DNA of 64,000 nucleotides from Cylicocyclus nassatus (Eukaryota > Nematoda > Chromadorea > Rhabditida > Strongylidae): NCBI GenBank assembly GCA_958299035.1, contig CATQJL010000223.1, forward strand, positions 4,706,359-4,770,358. Direction: 5' to 3'. This document shows, piece by piece, positions 49,055-60,595 of this stretch. The notes under the pieces were generated by a model that ran no database searches, was not told the DNA's origin, and saw only the letters and a list, made by a program, of their open reading frames with translations. Positions within the stretch are counted from its first letter, which is position 1. The number at the start of each line of letters is the position of its first letter. The position numbers were made by a program, and so were the translations under genes.

Positions 49055-49621
49055 AGCTATCCTATCAAAAAATGCGTCAGGACTCACTGAAGAAATGAAA
49101 TGCCTCGGTGTAAAGATCTACAAACGTCTATGCAGTGCCAAAATAGCGCTCACCTCAATAGCTGATGACCGCTTGGTTTGCAGACATAATCCACTAACCA
49201 GGCTCTAACCTCATAGTACCCAGTGACCCCCCTCTTTTTAACATCTGACACTGCGAAGGCTCTGAGATTAGATCATTACTGATAGCTATTACATACGTTC
49301 TATCTAAATTTGGAATTCTGTTTTAAACAAGAATATTTGTTGCACTGAGTGATTACCAGGTAAGCCCTAGAAAAAAATGTTATGACTAATTTTACATTAT
49401 CTTGCAATCAACTTTTTACTCACAAAAACCTTCGTAACTCCTCGCCCAGAAGACCGCAGCAGACAGCGAAGGCAGATTTGGAATCAGCTCCAAGCCGTAC
49501 AAGATAGTATGCATACCTTTTCAAAAGGCTACTTCGACCAATCTTCCTTTCCTTGTGAGATATCATTCTAAGGCATAATTCCGCTGGTGATTATGGTCTA
49601 TCTCGGGCAAAGAATGGATCA
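49055..49621. other. intergenic sequence
   Basis: No supported gene or repeat between the foldback and the TTAA element. Confidence 0.45.
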
Positions 49622-49980
49622 TTAACCCTTTAGGACCTGACCTTTTCCCAGTAAGAGAGAGAACTGCTCACCTACTGCTTATGATAGGGTAGCGTTTGAA
49701 TAACAATACAGCGAAGTTTGGAGCTTTTTCGACACCAAGACGTTTTTATTTTTAATTTTTTCTGCCAACCTTCATTCAATTTTCTGGGTTGGTAGTAATC
49801 TGGTCGAAACTCCGAGTTTAAAGCTCTGCGTTAACTCAGAGACAACTCTGAGTTCCGTTTTTGAAACTCTGAGTTACGCTTATTGAAACTCTGAGTTCCG
49901 CTTTCGTAATTCCGAATTCCAACTCTCAAGCTCGAAGTTTGCTTGAGAAGCTGTTAAGCACTTTGCTGCAAAAGCGACGT

Positions 49981-50053
49981 TAAAGTAGGGACTCGAACCT
50001 GTATGGTCTCGCGTAAAGATCCTATCACTAAACCGCTAGACCATGACACACCC
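49981..50053 (-). pseudogene. tRNA-like pseudogene or tRNA-derived segment
   Basis: The minus strand has an A-box-like TGGTCTAGCGGTTTAG, an anticodon stem-loop with ACG (Arg) in loop TTACGCG, and a B-box GGTTCGAGTCC. The T stem has three mismatches and the acceptor ends do not pair, so it should not be functional. It sits inside the TTAA-bounded element. Confidence 0.45.
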
Positions 50054-50318
50054 ACGAACCCTAAAATTGCTTTGCCATAATGTACTCACTCATTCCATTA
50101 ACACTTAGCAGGTCAAAACAAGTTATACCAAAGCCTCACTCATTTCCATTTCTATCGGGCAGTGATGGTTCATCACGAGGATTGGTCTTTTGCGCAGCTG
50201 AAAGCTTCAAACATTAGAGAAAGCTGATGGCATACGCAATGATAAGAATTGACTATTAGGATTTGCGCACAGAATAAATCCTCCGGGCAAAGTTTGCCCT
50301 TCCATGATTTCGTCTTAC

Positions 50319-50948
50319 TTACCGTATACCTACCGTAACCGTTCCATATGTCACCAGTGTATGTAGCAGATAGATTGTCCGTAATCTGCATCCCGAATAA
50401 CTCCAGTGTACCAAATTTCGGCTAATTCCGCCTTTTTAATTCATCTACCGTAAACCTACCGTAGCCCCGTCAGATGACACTGCAGTATAATCTACATGTC
50501 ATGTTCGTTATCGGTGCCCCGAATAACCCCAGTGTACCAAGTTTCGATCAGTTTCGTGATTTTCTCCTATCTACCGTAAACCTACCGTAACCCCGTCAGA
50601 TGACACTGCAGTATAATCTACATATCATATTCGTTATCGGCGCCCCGAATAACCCCAGTGTATTAAGTTTCGATCAGTTTCGTGATTTTCTCCCATCTAC
50701 CGTAAACCTACCGTAACCTCGTCAGATGACACTGCAGTATAATCTACATATCATATTCGTTATCGGCGCCCCGAATAACCCCAGTGTATCAAGTTTCGAC
50801 TAGTTTCGTGATTTTCTCCCATCTACCGTAAACCTACCTTAACACCTCTACATGACCCCATAGTGAAAAATGGGTACCATATGCGTGACCAGCGCACCGA
50901 TTAACCCCCTGGGCCAAGTTTTTACAAAATTTCAAATTTTTTTAATTC
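50319..50948. repeat. 126-bp tandem satellite, five copies
   Basis: Monomers start at 50319, 50445, 50571, 50697 and 50823, each exactly 126 bases apart and each opening with CTACCGTAAACCTACCGTAA or a variant. GACACTGCAGTATAATCTAC and CGAATAACCCCAGTGTA follow at fixed offsets. The three central copies are nearly identical; the outer two have diverged. Confidence 0.93.
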
Positions 50949-51716
50949 ACTGCGCACCACGATACCCCCATCATGCCTGCTTAAACTACGAGCAAAATGT
51001 ACCCCGGAGGACTTTTTATCTGCCCCTCTTCTTTTGCGCACTATTTCTCTTTCTCTGACCAAACTCAGAGTTATCTCTGAGTTCCACGATAGACTGAAAC
51101 TCGCACCAAACTCAGAGTTATCGCAGAGACTAGTTGCGCGTTTGGTGGCGCTGTTTCTTGTGCAGGACGATTTGGACAATGTTGCGCTACTAGGAATAAA
51201 CTACGTGTTAAGGAGAATCCTGGCATATCATCGCTTTCCGGATTTGATCTGTTCAAACACCTGTTAAGGGGGTCGAAAAGTTGCGCGTTAGCTCAGAGAT
51301 AACTCAGAGTTAACTCTGAGTTATAACTGTGAGTTTCGATAGGTTTACTACCGACCCTGATTTTTTCCAACAAAGATGAAATCGCGTACTCATAGCAGAT
51401 GTGCTCAAGTGACATCATACTCCACACTTCAGTCAATAGTATAAATTCATTTCACCTATTAGGGGAGATATTTGATATTTTTTCAGCAGATGCTGCGGCA
51501 TACAACCGTTATCGATTTTTTGTCACTCAATTGCGCACAGAGATTCCTACATTGCTAGTACTACCATGGATGAAATGGGGCTTGCAAATCACTAATAGGA
51601 AGGCAAAGGTTGTCTGAAGCTAACTATAGCAATAAGTAGTAGAAATCTGCTGTTGCGCCAGTAATGCCCTTTGAAGTTGATGGTGGCAATTGCCACCACC
51701 AGGTCCCAAGGGTTAA

Positions 51717-52502
51717 TGCGAAGCGGACGGGAACGCAACGATTGAGCAGTAATCATGATTACGCGAGCGATGCCGGGACTATTTAAATACTCGCGCCGCG
51801 CTGGGTGCTCTTCACTTTATGCCGCAAACCTTCTGCTGAGATTTTGTTGCACATCGCCTAGCCAGTCCAGCCAAGAAACCGATAGGAAACTCTCCGCTTA
51901 CCGTATTCGAATGAACCTAGCAATGTGAGGGCAGTGATGAATTAGGTGAACCTTGAGCGAGAATTTTAGTTATATCACTTCCAAACTTCAAATCTCAGCT
52001 CGTACGTAATCGTAGCCTGTAATACAGTACCCACACTAATTATTCGACAGAAAACGCAAAAACTGACAATCCGCGTTTTTTTCGTTTTTTCTTCATAACT
52101 CTTCAAAATGCATAAAATGCAAATCCGAAAAAGCATGATGCTCAGCTCATCAAGATGAATCTTCTGATATACTGCACTCTCGTACTATTCTGTTTTCACT
52201 CTGCTCGATTTTTGTGTGAGGACGGGTATTCGTAGTGGTGTAACTCAGCAAAGAACACACGTGGACGATTCATATAAACATGGTTCAGAAGTGCTGTCCC
52301 CGTAGATTATCATGTACTAGTGAGTAGCAAACGATTCCCTTTCCATAAGGAAAGATAGGCCGTTTAATTTTGAAAAAATCGATGTCTCTCAAATTTTCGT
52401 TACCGTAACCATACAGTAAGACGCTAATTTGCAAAGCAGGTGTGTTTTTCGTGATCAGCAGATTAGATAACCTCTATGCGCAAGTTTTCCAAGGAATTCG
52501 GA
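51717..52502. other. intergenic sequence with TATTTAAATA box
   Basis: A TATTTAAATA sequence at about 51779-51788 followed by GC-rich text is promoter-like, but no gene follows on the plus strand. A TACCGTAACCATACAGTAA box occurs at 52403. No other feature. Confidence 0.4.
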
Positions 52503-53759
52503 ACCTTTCATTTTTTCTCGTTCTGGGCTGTGAAGCTCGCCGACGGGTTTTGGCTAAAATATTGATGATCTTGGAATGACCGGAAACTTCGCCCATAGAG
52601 GTTTTCGGTCTTGCTGATTACAGAAATAGTGCCCTCTGTGCAGCATAAGTTCTTTTGGCAGAGTTATGCTGAGAGGAATGCTGCGATACTACGCAAGTTC
52701 CTAAGTTTGTCTGCCCTTTGCACGTGTCTGTTAAACAACTTACCTGCTCTTTTTGTAATTTGAAAGCATTAGAGGCAGTGCTCTTAGAGCATGCTTAAAC
52801 TAAGCCCTTACATGTATTGATCGCCGAACTGTGAGCTGACGAACTCACGTCCTCATGAAAATCGTTCGAAATTTTAAGATCGCATATTTTGGCCAAATAT
52901 CGCCGCGGATGGTTACAGATGACTGCAGATATTATGTTTATATACACATGTTGATTGCTAATTTACGCCGCATACTGCTGCTTACACCTTGTGCCAACTC
53001 TTACACCTGTAACTCAAAGTTTGCAAAAAATCGATAAGCCGATATCGACCGATGACGAAATGTAATCTATCAGAACAGTTCGGCTCCTAAGGCTAGGCTC
53101 ATACTAATTCCCATGTTCCGGGACTGTGCGGGAACAGTCCCGGAACATGGGAATTAGTATGAGCCTAGCCTTAGGAGCCGAACTGTTCTGATAGATTACA
53201 TTTCGTCATCGGTCGATATCGGCTTATCGATTTTTTGCAAACTTTGAGTTACAGGTGTAAGAGTTGGCACAAGGTGTAAGCAGCAGTATGCGGCGTAAAT
53301 TAGCAATCAACATGTGTATATAAACATAATATCTGCAGTCATCTGTAACCATCCGCGGCGATATTTGGTCAAAATGTGCGATCTTAAAATTTCGAACGAT
53401 TTTCATGCGGACGTGAGTTCGTCAGCTCACAGTTCGGCGACCAATATAGGTAAAGGCCTAGTTTGAGCATGCTCTAAGAGCAGTGCCTCTAGTGATTTCA
53501 AATTACAAAAAGGAGCAGGTAAGTTGTCCAACAGACACGCGCAAAGGGCAGACAAACTTAGGAACTTGCGTAGTATCGCAACATTCCTCTCAGCATAACT
53601 CTGCCAAAAAAACTTATGCTGCACAGAGGGCACTATTTCTGTAATCAGCGCGTCCGAAAACTTCTCTGGGCGAAGTTTCCGTTCAATTCAAGATCATCAA
53701 TATTTTAGCCAAAACCCGTCGGCGAGCTTCACAGCTTAGAAGAAGAAAAAATGAAAGGT
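52503..53759. mobile_element. 1.26-kb near-perfect palindrome
   Basis: Two arms of about 620 bp meet at a GC-rich hairpin tip (TTCCGGGACTGTGCGGGAACAG near 53,130). By eye the arms are well over 90% identical, and the inner 150 bases are identical. Each arm encodes the same 60-codon frame (MKIVRNFKIA... ending FAKNR), at 52855-53037 (+) and 53224-53406 (-), differing at only two residues. The outer borders are ACCTTTCATTTTTTC/GAAAAAATGAAAGGT. No transposase is visible and no clear target duplication was found. A diverged inner-arm fragment lies at 55375-55460. Confidence 0.9.
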
Positions 53760-53980
53760 GTGGGTACTGTATGTCCTTTCAACAAGGAAGGGTGTCAGGT
53801 GCAGTGTGCCTTATCACTTGCCAGTCATGCAAAAGTACATATATCGGTAAGACGAGACGCCTTCTATGTACCCGCGTTGAGGAATAATCTCAAAAGTCGA
53901 ATCCAGCTTCGCTGGCATGCGTTGCCATTTTCTCAATACTCAGGCATAGGTGTAGAGAACACGATCTTGGCAGGCGTATT

Positions 53981-54185
53981 AGGCCCCGGACAGACTTCAC
54001 GCGATTTGATCGTCGCGACTCAGTCACCGAAATTTCCATTCATTTTCATTTCACATTCAAAAATTTCGGGCTCGAAAAGTATCACAACCGAAATGCAAGT
54101 TGATCGGCATGCAATGACATTGTAACAGTTGTCTCGTCGCTATTCAGTCGCGACGATCAAATCGCGTAAAGTCTGTCCGGGGCCT
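53981..54185. mobile_element. AGGCCCCGGACAGAC palindromic MITE
   Basis: The ends AGGCCCCGGACAGACTTCAC and GTAAAGTCTGTCCGGGGCCT are complementary, as are the inner GCGATTTGATCGTCGCGACT arms. Same family as 5684-5908. Confidence 0.88.
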
Positions 54186-55142
54186 TAGAGATACTGATAA
54201 TGAGACGTTTTTAGATTGCCGACTTTGGGATGCAGCTCAGCAGTTCCAAATAGCAATTAGACTTATGGTCGAGCTAGTATACGTCCCTTAAATGTTTCAT
54301 AACGCAAATCTAAAGATGCAATTGAACCAGTAAATATCGAGTGACGAACTTAATCGATTGATTTATTGCGGGTGATTATTTGATAGGATCGATGTGAAAG
54401 GGCAGTCACGGCGGAGATGCGTTGTAGGTATCCGCAGTTGGCTAGTAAAATTAACTCACGGCAACATGGGCAACACAGACAACATGGAGTAAGGGGCAGA
54501 GTTTGAAACATTGAAAGCAGTTAGGCGGTACTTGGGATAAATGGGTAACATCAACACAACAACATAGGACTATGGGCAGCACCTATGATAGCCAGTCTAA
54601 TTGACTAATGAGAATGAGAAGCACTAGTGCGACCAAACGCAAATCCTGTCCGGGAGCTTTGGAAAAAAACGTGCTTGATTGAATCGTTTTTTCCTGTTGA
54701 CTCTAACTCACCGTCTGCCATTGTGAAGAATGATGTGAAGTCCGCTGAAACAAGAAACATATGTAACTCCTCCACGTTGCTTTTTATGAAGGTGCACAAA
54801 TCACACCTAGGATGGCAACACGTGCCTCTCCTCGCTTAATCGAATCGCTTTCTTCAAAGAGTAGATTTGAGTAAGAACAGCAAGATTATTGCCGTGAATC
54901 AACCAGCTCTTCTGCCATTCTCGGATGCACTCGGCTGTCCTCTCTTAAGGCTGCGTTTAAGTGCTGAACTCTAAAAAGGACTTTGCAGCGAAACGCGGAA
55001 CAATCCTCGAAGAGACAGCATTCCAAATCAAGCAGACTTTCAGAGTTGTTATCACAGCATTCTAATCCTTTTCGATGGCATGTAATATACTAGCTGGCAA
55101 ATCCGGCTCCGCCCCACACTTGTCAATAATGAATTCGTAATA
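54186..55142. other. intergenic sequence
   Basis: A short GGCAACATGGGCAACACAGACAACATGG low-complexity patch is at 54461-54490. No supported gene. Confidence 0.45.
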
Positions 55143-55356
55143 ACAGTCTGCTTCAATCGGGATCAGGCCAAACCGTCCGCGTAAATTTGCGCGCTCGCAG
55201 CGCTAGCGGCCTGCGCTGCATATGCGCGCTGTAGGAGAGAGCGAAAGGATTGAAGAGAGAGCAGAGAAGCAGGTAGTGGGCGTGATCGCGATACCCTAGC
55301 GACGCGGAGTCCCGCCATGCCAATTTTGGCCTGGTTAGGATTGGGGCAGACTGTAG
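55143..55356. mobile_element. CTACAGTCTGC MITE, copy 2
   Basis: Same orientation, ends and core as copy 1 at 43350-43565. The left end lacks the leading CT. Confidence 0.85.
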
Positions 55357-55374
55357 CATGCTCAGTTACCCCTT

Positions 55375-55460
55375 TGTGCCAACTCCCACCCCGCAGCTCA
55401 AATTTTGGAAGAAATCGATAGAGTCGATATCGATTGATTACAAAAAGTAGTCTACGATAC
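55375..55460. repeat. fragment of the 52.5-kb palindrome family
   Basis: TTTGTGCCAACTC, GAAATCGATA and GTCGATATCGATTGAT follow in the same order as the inner arm segment at 52990-53075, at clearly lower identity. Confidence 0.6.
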
Positions 55461-55999
55461 CAGCTCCGCCTCGAAGTGTATGTGTGCGAAGTTTGTGGAT
55501 AGATTCAGAAATAAAACTTTCTATTCGGAACAAATGTACAGACATACAGACAGATAGACATACCAACAGCTTTATATATGATGTTGATGGTTTCTTATCA
55601 CCTGTGTTTCTCACTAAATCAACGTGAGCTGAACACAAACAGAAATTCGTGAACAGCAGGAAAACTCCAGGCGCAAGCACCTTTAAAAAAAATAACTTCC
55701 AAATGGAATGGTTAAGGCGCACTTTTTTTCATACAACCCAATGTCTTAGTATATTTGACGGAATTGGAGAATGAAAAGTGAAATATAGTGCGGTTCAGCT
55801 AATGGGGTAGGTTTCTTGTTCATGATCCTTGGCAGAAGGAGAGGACCTCCGCTTAAAGAAAGTGTTTAGAAAAGGCTATTTAGTATAGGGAAGAAGTAAC
55901 CGTGGGATGCTAGGCGTTCTTAGTCAAAAAAGCGACTTTGCCAATAAAAAAAAGTAAAGTCTTTGTTGCATGAACAGCAAGTAGGCAGATTCTTAGGTC
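55461..55999. other. intergenic sequence downstream of uridine phosphorylase
   Basis: No supported gene. A GACAGACATACAGACAGATAGACATAC patch is near 55536-55562. Confidence 0.45.
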
Positions 56000-56005
56000 T
56001 TTATT
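56000..56005 (-). terminator. AATAAA polyadenylation signal of uridine phosphorylase
   Basis: Minus-strand AATAAA 23 bases after the stop codon (56029-56031), consistent with a compact nematode 3' UTR. Confidence 0.75.
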
Positions 56006-56028
56006 GAGTAAGTGACTTCGTTAGTATT

Positions 56029-57623
56029 CTAATATCCGAGTTGTTTTTTCATATAAGCAGTGGCCAGTCGAAATGGTCGGTCTTCAAAGTCTTTGAACTG
56101 AGCGGCGGTGAGAAGTATCTGATCGCCTTTCATACGGTTCAAAAGCGTAACACAGAGAACGGCAGCTGAAATGCTTCCATGTTGTAAGCTCATGGTTTAA
56201 GGGTAGTATGTTATTGCTTACCTTTACAACCAGCACGATATGTCATTGAAGCAAAACATGTGCTTTCCATTTCAATGTTCCGCACTCCTCTTTCATTTAG
56301 CTTTTTCAAAAATGCCATTTTTTTGTCGCTGTTGTACTCACAAAGAAAACCATCCAGGCGCATCTGCCCTGGAAACACTCTTATAATGTTTACTATCTGT
56401 TTGATGGAAAGAAGTCATAGGAACCTTCATAAAATTCGTCGGCACACATGGTGTAGCCAACTTCGACTGGAATATCTTTTTCCTTCGCAGTTGCAGTTAG
56501 GTCTTTTTGGAGATCTTCGTCAAGATATGTATCACGTTCTACCTAAAATTTTCTGATATAGCGAAACAATTCCCTCTAGTTGCATAGTACATTGTGATGC
56601 TTAACAGGCTTACTTTTCTTCCCGCTATCCACTGCACATATTTTTCATCTAGGGCGGCATTAAGGGCGTTTTTGGTAATGAGGACCGTACCAGGTTCCAC
56701 TCCAACACCTCCCGAAGTTCCCAAGCGCATGAATCTGTAGTGTATTTATGAATTCTCGCTTCTTTTTTTTCTTCTCCAAAAACATACTTAACATCTTGTG
56801 CTTTTGCATAGTACATGAGCTTTAAAATTTCATTGAGCATTATACTTAGTGAGGGATTTCCCATGCCATGCTGAAAAGACCCTTTCAAGGTGGGCAAAAC
56901 TTTGCATGCTTATACTTACATTCACCCACACTACTTTTCCGCTCTTGTAAAGGACAAAACGGTCACTTTTTGAGAGATTTTCACTGCATGCAACATTGCA
57001 TTCTTTTGCGAAATCTTCCGCATATTGTTTCATTCTTGTGTGGGATCCGCCAGTACACACAAACTATAAGAGACTGTAGCAATACGAAAATTATCAACCA
57101 AGCTCTCCCCTTAGAGCACCGTCCACCCAAAATGGAGGTTGGCGTATGATGGCATACTAGTGTGGGGCCTCACACTAGATAAACCCAAGCTCCAGCGCAA
57201 ATGACTGCTAATGGAGCGAGAAATCCGCTCCGGAAGTAGCAAAGTAGGAGAGGCGACCGTGGTCGCCACGCACACTTGCATGCTTTATCTCGCCTGCGCT
57301 TGTTGCAGAGGGTTCTCGAAACAGGGATTTTTGGGGGTTTCGCGGATTTTCGACTCCAAATTCGGAATCAGGGCTCTTCAGAAGGCCTGAAGGCAACAAA
57401 AACATTGAATTCGAGATCTTGGGTGGACGATGCCTTCAAGAAAAAAGGAAGCTTTGGCTATAAAATGAAAATAAATCAGAAACGGCATGTATTAAACTTG
57501 CCTTTGTGTCTCCAAATACTTTTTCGACATCTATGGATTTATTACCGAATCCAAAATGATAGAGAAAATCTTCTTGGGAAGTGTCAATATTAGGATTCTT
57601 CAAGCCAAATGGAGGATATTTAC
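56029..57623 (-). CDS. UPP1: uridine phosphorylase, 5' end incomplete
   Basis: Reversibly converts uridine plus phosphate to uracil and ribose-1-phosphate in pyrimidine salvage. Seven exons join in phase: 57502-57623, 56920-57063, 56788-56870, 56614-56734, 56425-56542, 56222-56368 and 56029-56165, giving about 289 residues plus a missing first exon (family about 295-310). Family landmarks are NPNIDTSQEDFLYHF, FVCTGGSHTRMKQYA, the active-site HGMGNPS, LGTSGGVGVEPGTVLITKNA, YEGQMRLDG, the ribose-binding GVRNIEMEST and AAVLCVTLLNRMKGDQI. The first listed exon ends at a GC donor (AAAG|GCAAGT) rather than GT, with a 438-bp intron hosting a MITE. An in-frame stop lies just before 57623, so the start codon must be on an exon further upstream that I could not place. 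Confidence 0.92.
57111..57439. mobile_element. MITE in uridine phosphorylase intron
   Basis: TTAGAGCACCGTCCACCCAA at the left is mirrored by TTGGGTGGACGATGCCTTCAA at the right. The right half shares ATTCGGAATCAG and GGCCT text with the segment at 43565-43651, placing it in the same broad family as the TTAAAGGCAGCGTCC elements. Confidence 0.78.
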
Positions 57624-57742
57624 CTTAATTATCGAGGACTGATGAGTAAAATTGGAATAAAAAAGTAGGCTTGATTGACATGTCTGATCTTTGCTTCAAA
57701 AGGAAAATCCTTTTCGCTAGTAAAGAAAAGAAGCCTTGCCAC

Positions 57743-58042
57743 TTAAAGGCAGTGGATCGGCAAAATGGACTCTGTCGGATTTCCTTGATGTTAGGTAGTA
57801 GACCTCACAAGTACACTGTAGCCCCAACTCCATCTGTAAAATCATGCGCTAAGTCCTGAAACATGCGCTGCAAAACTCCACCGACTCCACCCACATCCAT
57901 TGAGTGGGGAGGTCAGTGTGATTTTGAAGCGCATTTTTCAGGACTATGGCAGATGGGGTGGGCTACAGTGTACTTGGAGAGTCTACTCCTTGACACCAAT
58001 GAAATCCGAGAGGGGTCCATTTTGTCGAACCACTGCCGTTAA
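57743..58042. mobile_element. 300-bp palindromic MITE, TTAAAGGCAGTGG ends
   Basis: TTAAAGGCAGTGGATCGGCA at the left and CGAACCACTGCCGTTAA at the right. The inner arms (AAATGGACTCTGTCGGATTT, TACACTGTAGCCC, ATTTT-CAGGAC) are all mirrored around a GGATGTGGG-type centre near 57,895. Confidence 0.85.
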
Positions 58043-60595
58043 GGCATAAGAAGGCGTTGGCAAGAAGGCTGTGCCAGCGCCTTTTGGACTATGCAGAAAC
58101 GGTATGTCTGTCACGATGCTCGCCATGTCACATGCTCTGCACCTATGTCGCAATGCGAGTGCTCTTTGCAGTACGAAGGTCAGGAGCAGTTGTCGTGCTA
58201 TTCGGCGACAACTGACGTTTTCAGTACGCCATCGCCGTAAACGTCGTCGAACCTCTGCTTGCTAGGCGCGTTGCCGCCAAATGGCTACACATAGCGAACT
58301 CCTCATGGCGTCACTTAGCTTTAGTTCTTGATTGATATTTTTGCCTTATTTCGATGTGCGCTGGTGCTCTGCTGATAATACCTTCCGCCTTGTTTCTTCT
58401 GCGGCTGAGCCGTCAAGCTAACTAAGGGGACGACCATAGATGGCCGGTGGCAACTGTGTCAGAGATTGCCGAGATTGCCGTCAGAGGACCTCATAATAGT
58501 CTCTACGTTATGATGTATTGAATTATGGATTGAATCCAGGCCGGAGTCTCTTTTGAGATATCTGGAGTTGCGGGTACAAAAACGAATAATCAAACTTAAG
58601 AACAGAATGTATTACTTGCTAATCAAAACGGGAAGCTAACAACGTGCTCGTGAAATGGATGCACCAGCTAAGAAATCAGCTGGATACGACATAGACGGTT
58701 GTTGCCAAGGCCACACCGTCTAGAGAATTGTGAGTAGCGCAAGCGATGAAACAGCAACGACTTGGACGTGTCCCATGACGTGCTGGGACCTGCACGTACC
58801 GCGGTTTGTTTCTCGGATGTAATCTTAACTGCCTTCCTTGAACCTGGATGAGCAGAGAAGTTTTAAGGCAGCTTCCCACTATTTTCAGCAGGGCATTGGC
58901 TCTTCGCATAGGCAGAGCATTTGACATAACTCACCAGATACCATGTCAAGAGATGAGTAAATGAAAAAAGTCTTACTCTGGGAAGATAAACTGATTGTTC
59001 CACTGTGTTTACGTCTCCTGTATCAGATTGAGCGTTCTTTCACAACGTATTTTTTGATTTCACACGATCATCCTGGATATGCGAGTTTGGAGTTAGATAA
59101 GAGGCATAAAAAATTCCTCAATTAAAATGTTTCAGAATGCTCAAATTGGCGGTGAAGTCAATTAGAACTTTTTCACTATTAGCCATATACGAATACTTTC
59201 TCCAGTAAGTCACGTTAGAAGCGACACGAAATTCATATAGAAAATTTTCTTGGAAAAAATCTTCTAATTTGAAGAATTTGTGTAGACGTTGTCACAATGA
59301 AACGATTTCTTGTAGCATCATATGTCGCGGCGATTATCTTCATGTCGTGTTGCAGCACCGGCCTTTAACGAAAAGCGTGTCACATCGGATTTGTCCTAGT
59401 TGAAGCTGGAAGCATACGTAGTCGGCAGCTTTACCTCCATGATACCTCCATAAACTGTTATAATTCCCTGCCAAGCGACGCTTCGCATAATGTAACACAA
59501 AATTATAATAAGTGTTCAAAGCCCTTCAACACAGAACTCCATATGGAGAGGCCAACCAAATTGGTATTGTTTTCTTGTGAGTCTTCTTCCACAAAAACCT
59601 TTACTTTGCAAACGACTTCTAGTAGTTGCTGTAGAAGTACACAATATATGAATGTTCATTACGTGCAGATGCACATCAAATGCTCTGGTATAAAATGTAG
59701 TGCCTTCTTTATACGCAGCATTGCCTTGCCCATATACGTTCATCAGCTCGGAAAAATTGCAATAAAATAGAAAATTGAAATTTATTTATTTATTTATTTG
59801 ATACATCACGTAAGGATCATAATAACAAGGTTGAAAAGTTCCGGATATAGTAAATCAATTTAGGAAGTAGTGTGGTAGTATCCAAAGTTTATGCATCTTT
59901 TAAAAAGATTCTCTAGAACATTATTAAAAGCTTCGATCGTAAGCACGAAGAATAGGTAGTAGGATGTGTGCCTAAAATAACGGAGCATGATGGGATATTC
60001 TAGTGCGGGTAACAGGCTTTCGAGTGGCCCGCTTTGGTAGTACCTAGGCGATATGGCAAGTCCACTCGTACTTAGGCGACCAACACTACCGACCGCCTCC
60101 AATTCCTCCGTGTTTGAGCATATGAATGTAACACATGCAAGATAAAAGCTTTCAATAGTCTAAAGATGCGAGATACTTGATGAAAAAGTAGAAGGAGTAG
60201 GTATGAGATTTGGTAGTTCACGTAAATATTCAGATAATGATTTTGATCCGGCAGGAGATTTGCGACGATGCGAAATAGAAAGCTCAAGATAAATAATAAC
60301 GAAGTTTCATATTACTTTATAATCTAAGTTATTTCTTAGTTAAGAAATTAGCATGGGATAAATAGAGATAGAATATTTTAAGCAGCAAAATTCAGAACAG
60401 TTATTTGAGAGAATTTATAGAAATGTATTAAAAATAGATGCCAGACAATCTTGCTGTACAAAGCAATGAGCCATATAATCGTTCGATTTCTAGGTTTGAG
60501 TGGAAGCCATAAATTCTGAAAGTAAAGAGAAAGAATACAAGATAAACGAATAGCATATAAACTCCCTGGCAAGTAGAGTAGAACGGTATATATCT
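58043..60595. other. gene-poor sequence before the gap
   Basis: Frames at 58676-58927 (-) and 59516-59743 (-) are open but have no recognisable domain or exon partners. A (TTTA)n microsatellite lies at about 59779-59800. Sequence becomes AT-rich toward the gap. Confidence 0.45.

Larger units (their letters stand above)
49626..51712. mobile_element. piggyBac-type non-autonomous element with internal satellite
   Basis: Bounded by TTAA (49622-49625) plus CCCTTTAGGACCTG at the left and CAGGTCCCAAGGG plus TTAA (51713-51716) at the right; TTAA duplication and CCC ends define piggyBac-like elements. GGTGGCAATTGCCACC is a subterminal palindrome. Inside are inverted clusters of AACTCTGAGTT/AACTCAGAGTT around 49810-49900 and 51060-51345, a tRNA-like segment, and a 126-bp satellite. 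No transposase remains. Confidence 0.8.

Noticed and set aside
49981..50053. Functional tRNA-Arg(ACG)
   Set aside because: T-stem mismatches and unpaired acceptor ends; kept only as a tRNA-like pseudogene.
50319..50948. CRISPR-like array
   Set aside because: Units are contiguous 126-bp tandem repeats without unique spacers, in a eukaryotic genome.
58676..58927. 83-codon minus-strand ORF
   Set aside because: No domain, no splice partner and no supporting context; likely chance.
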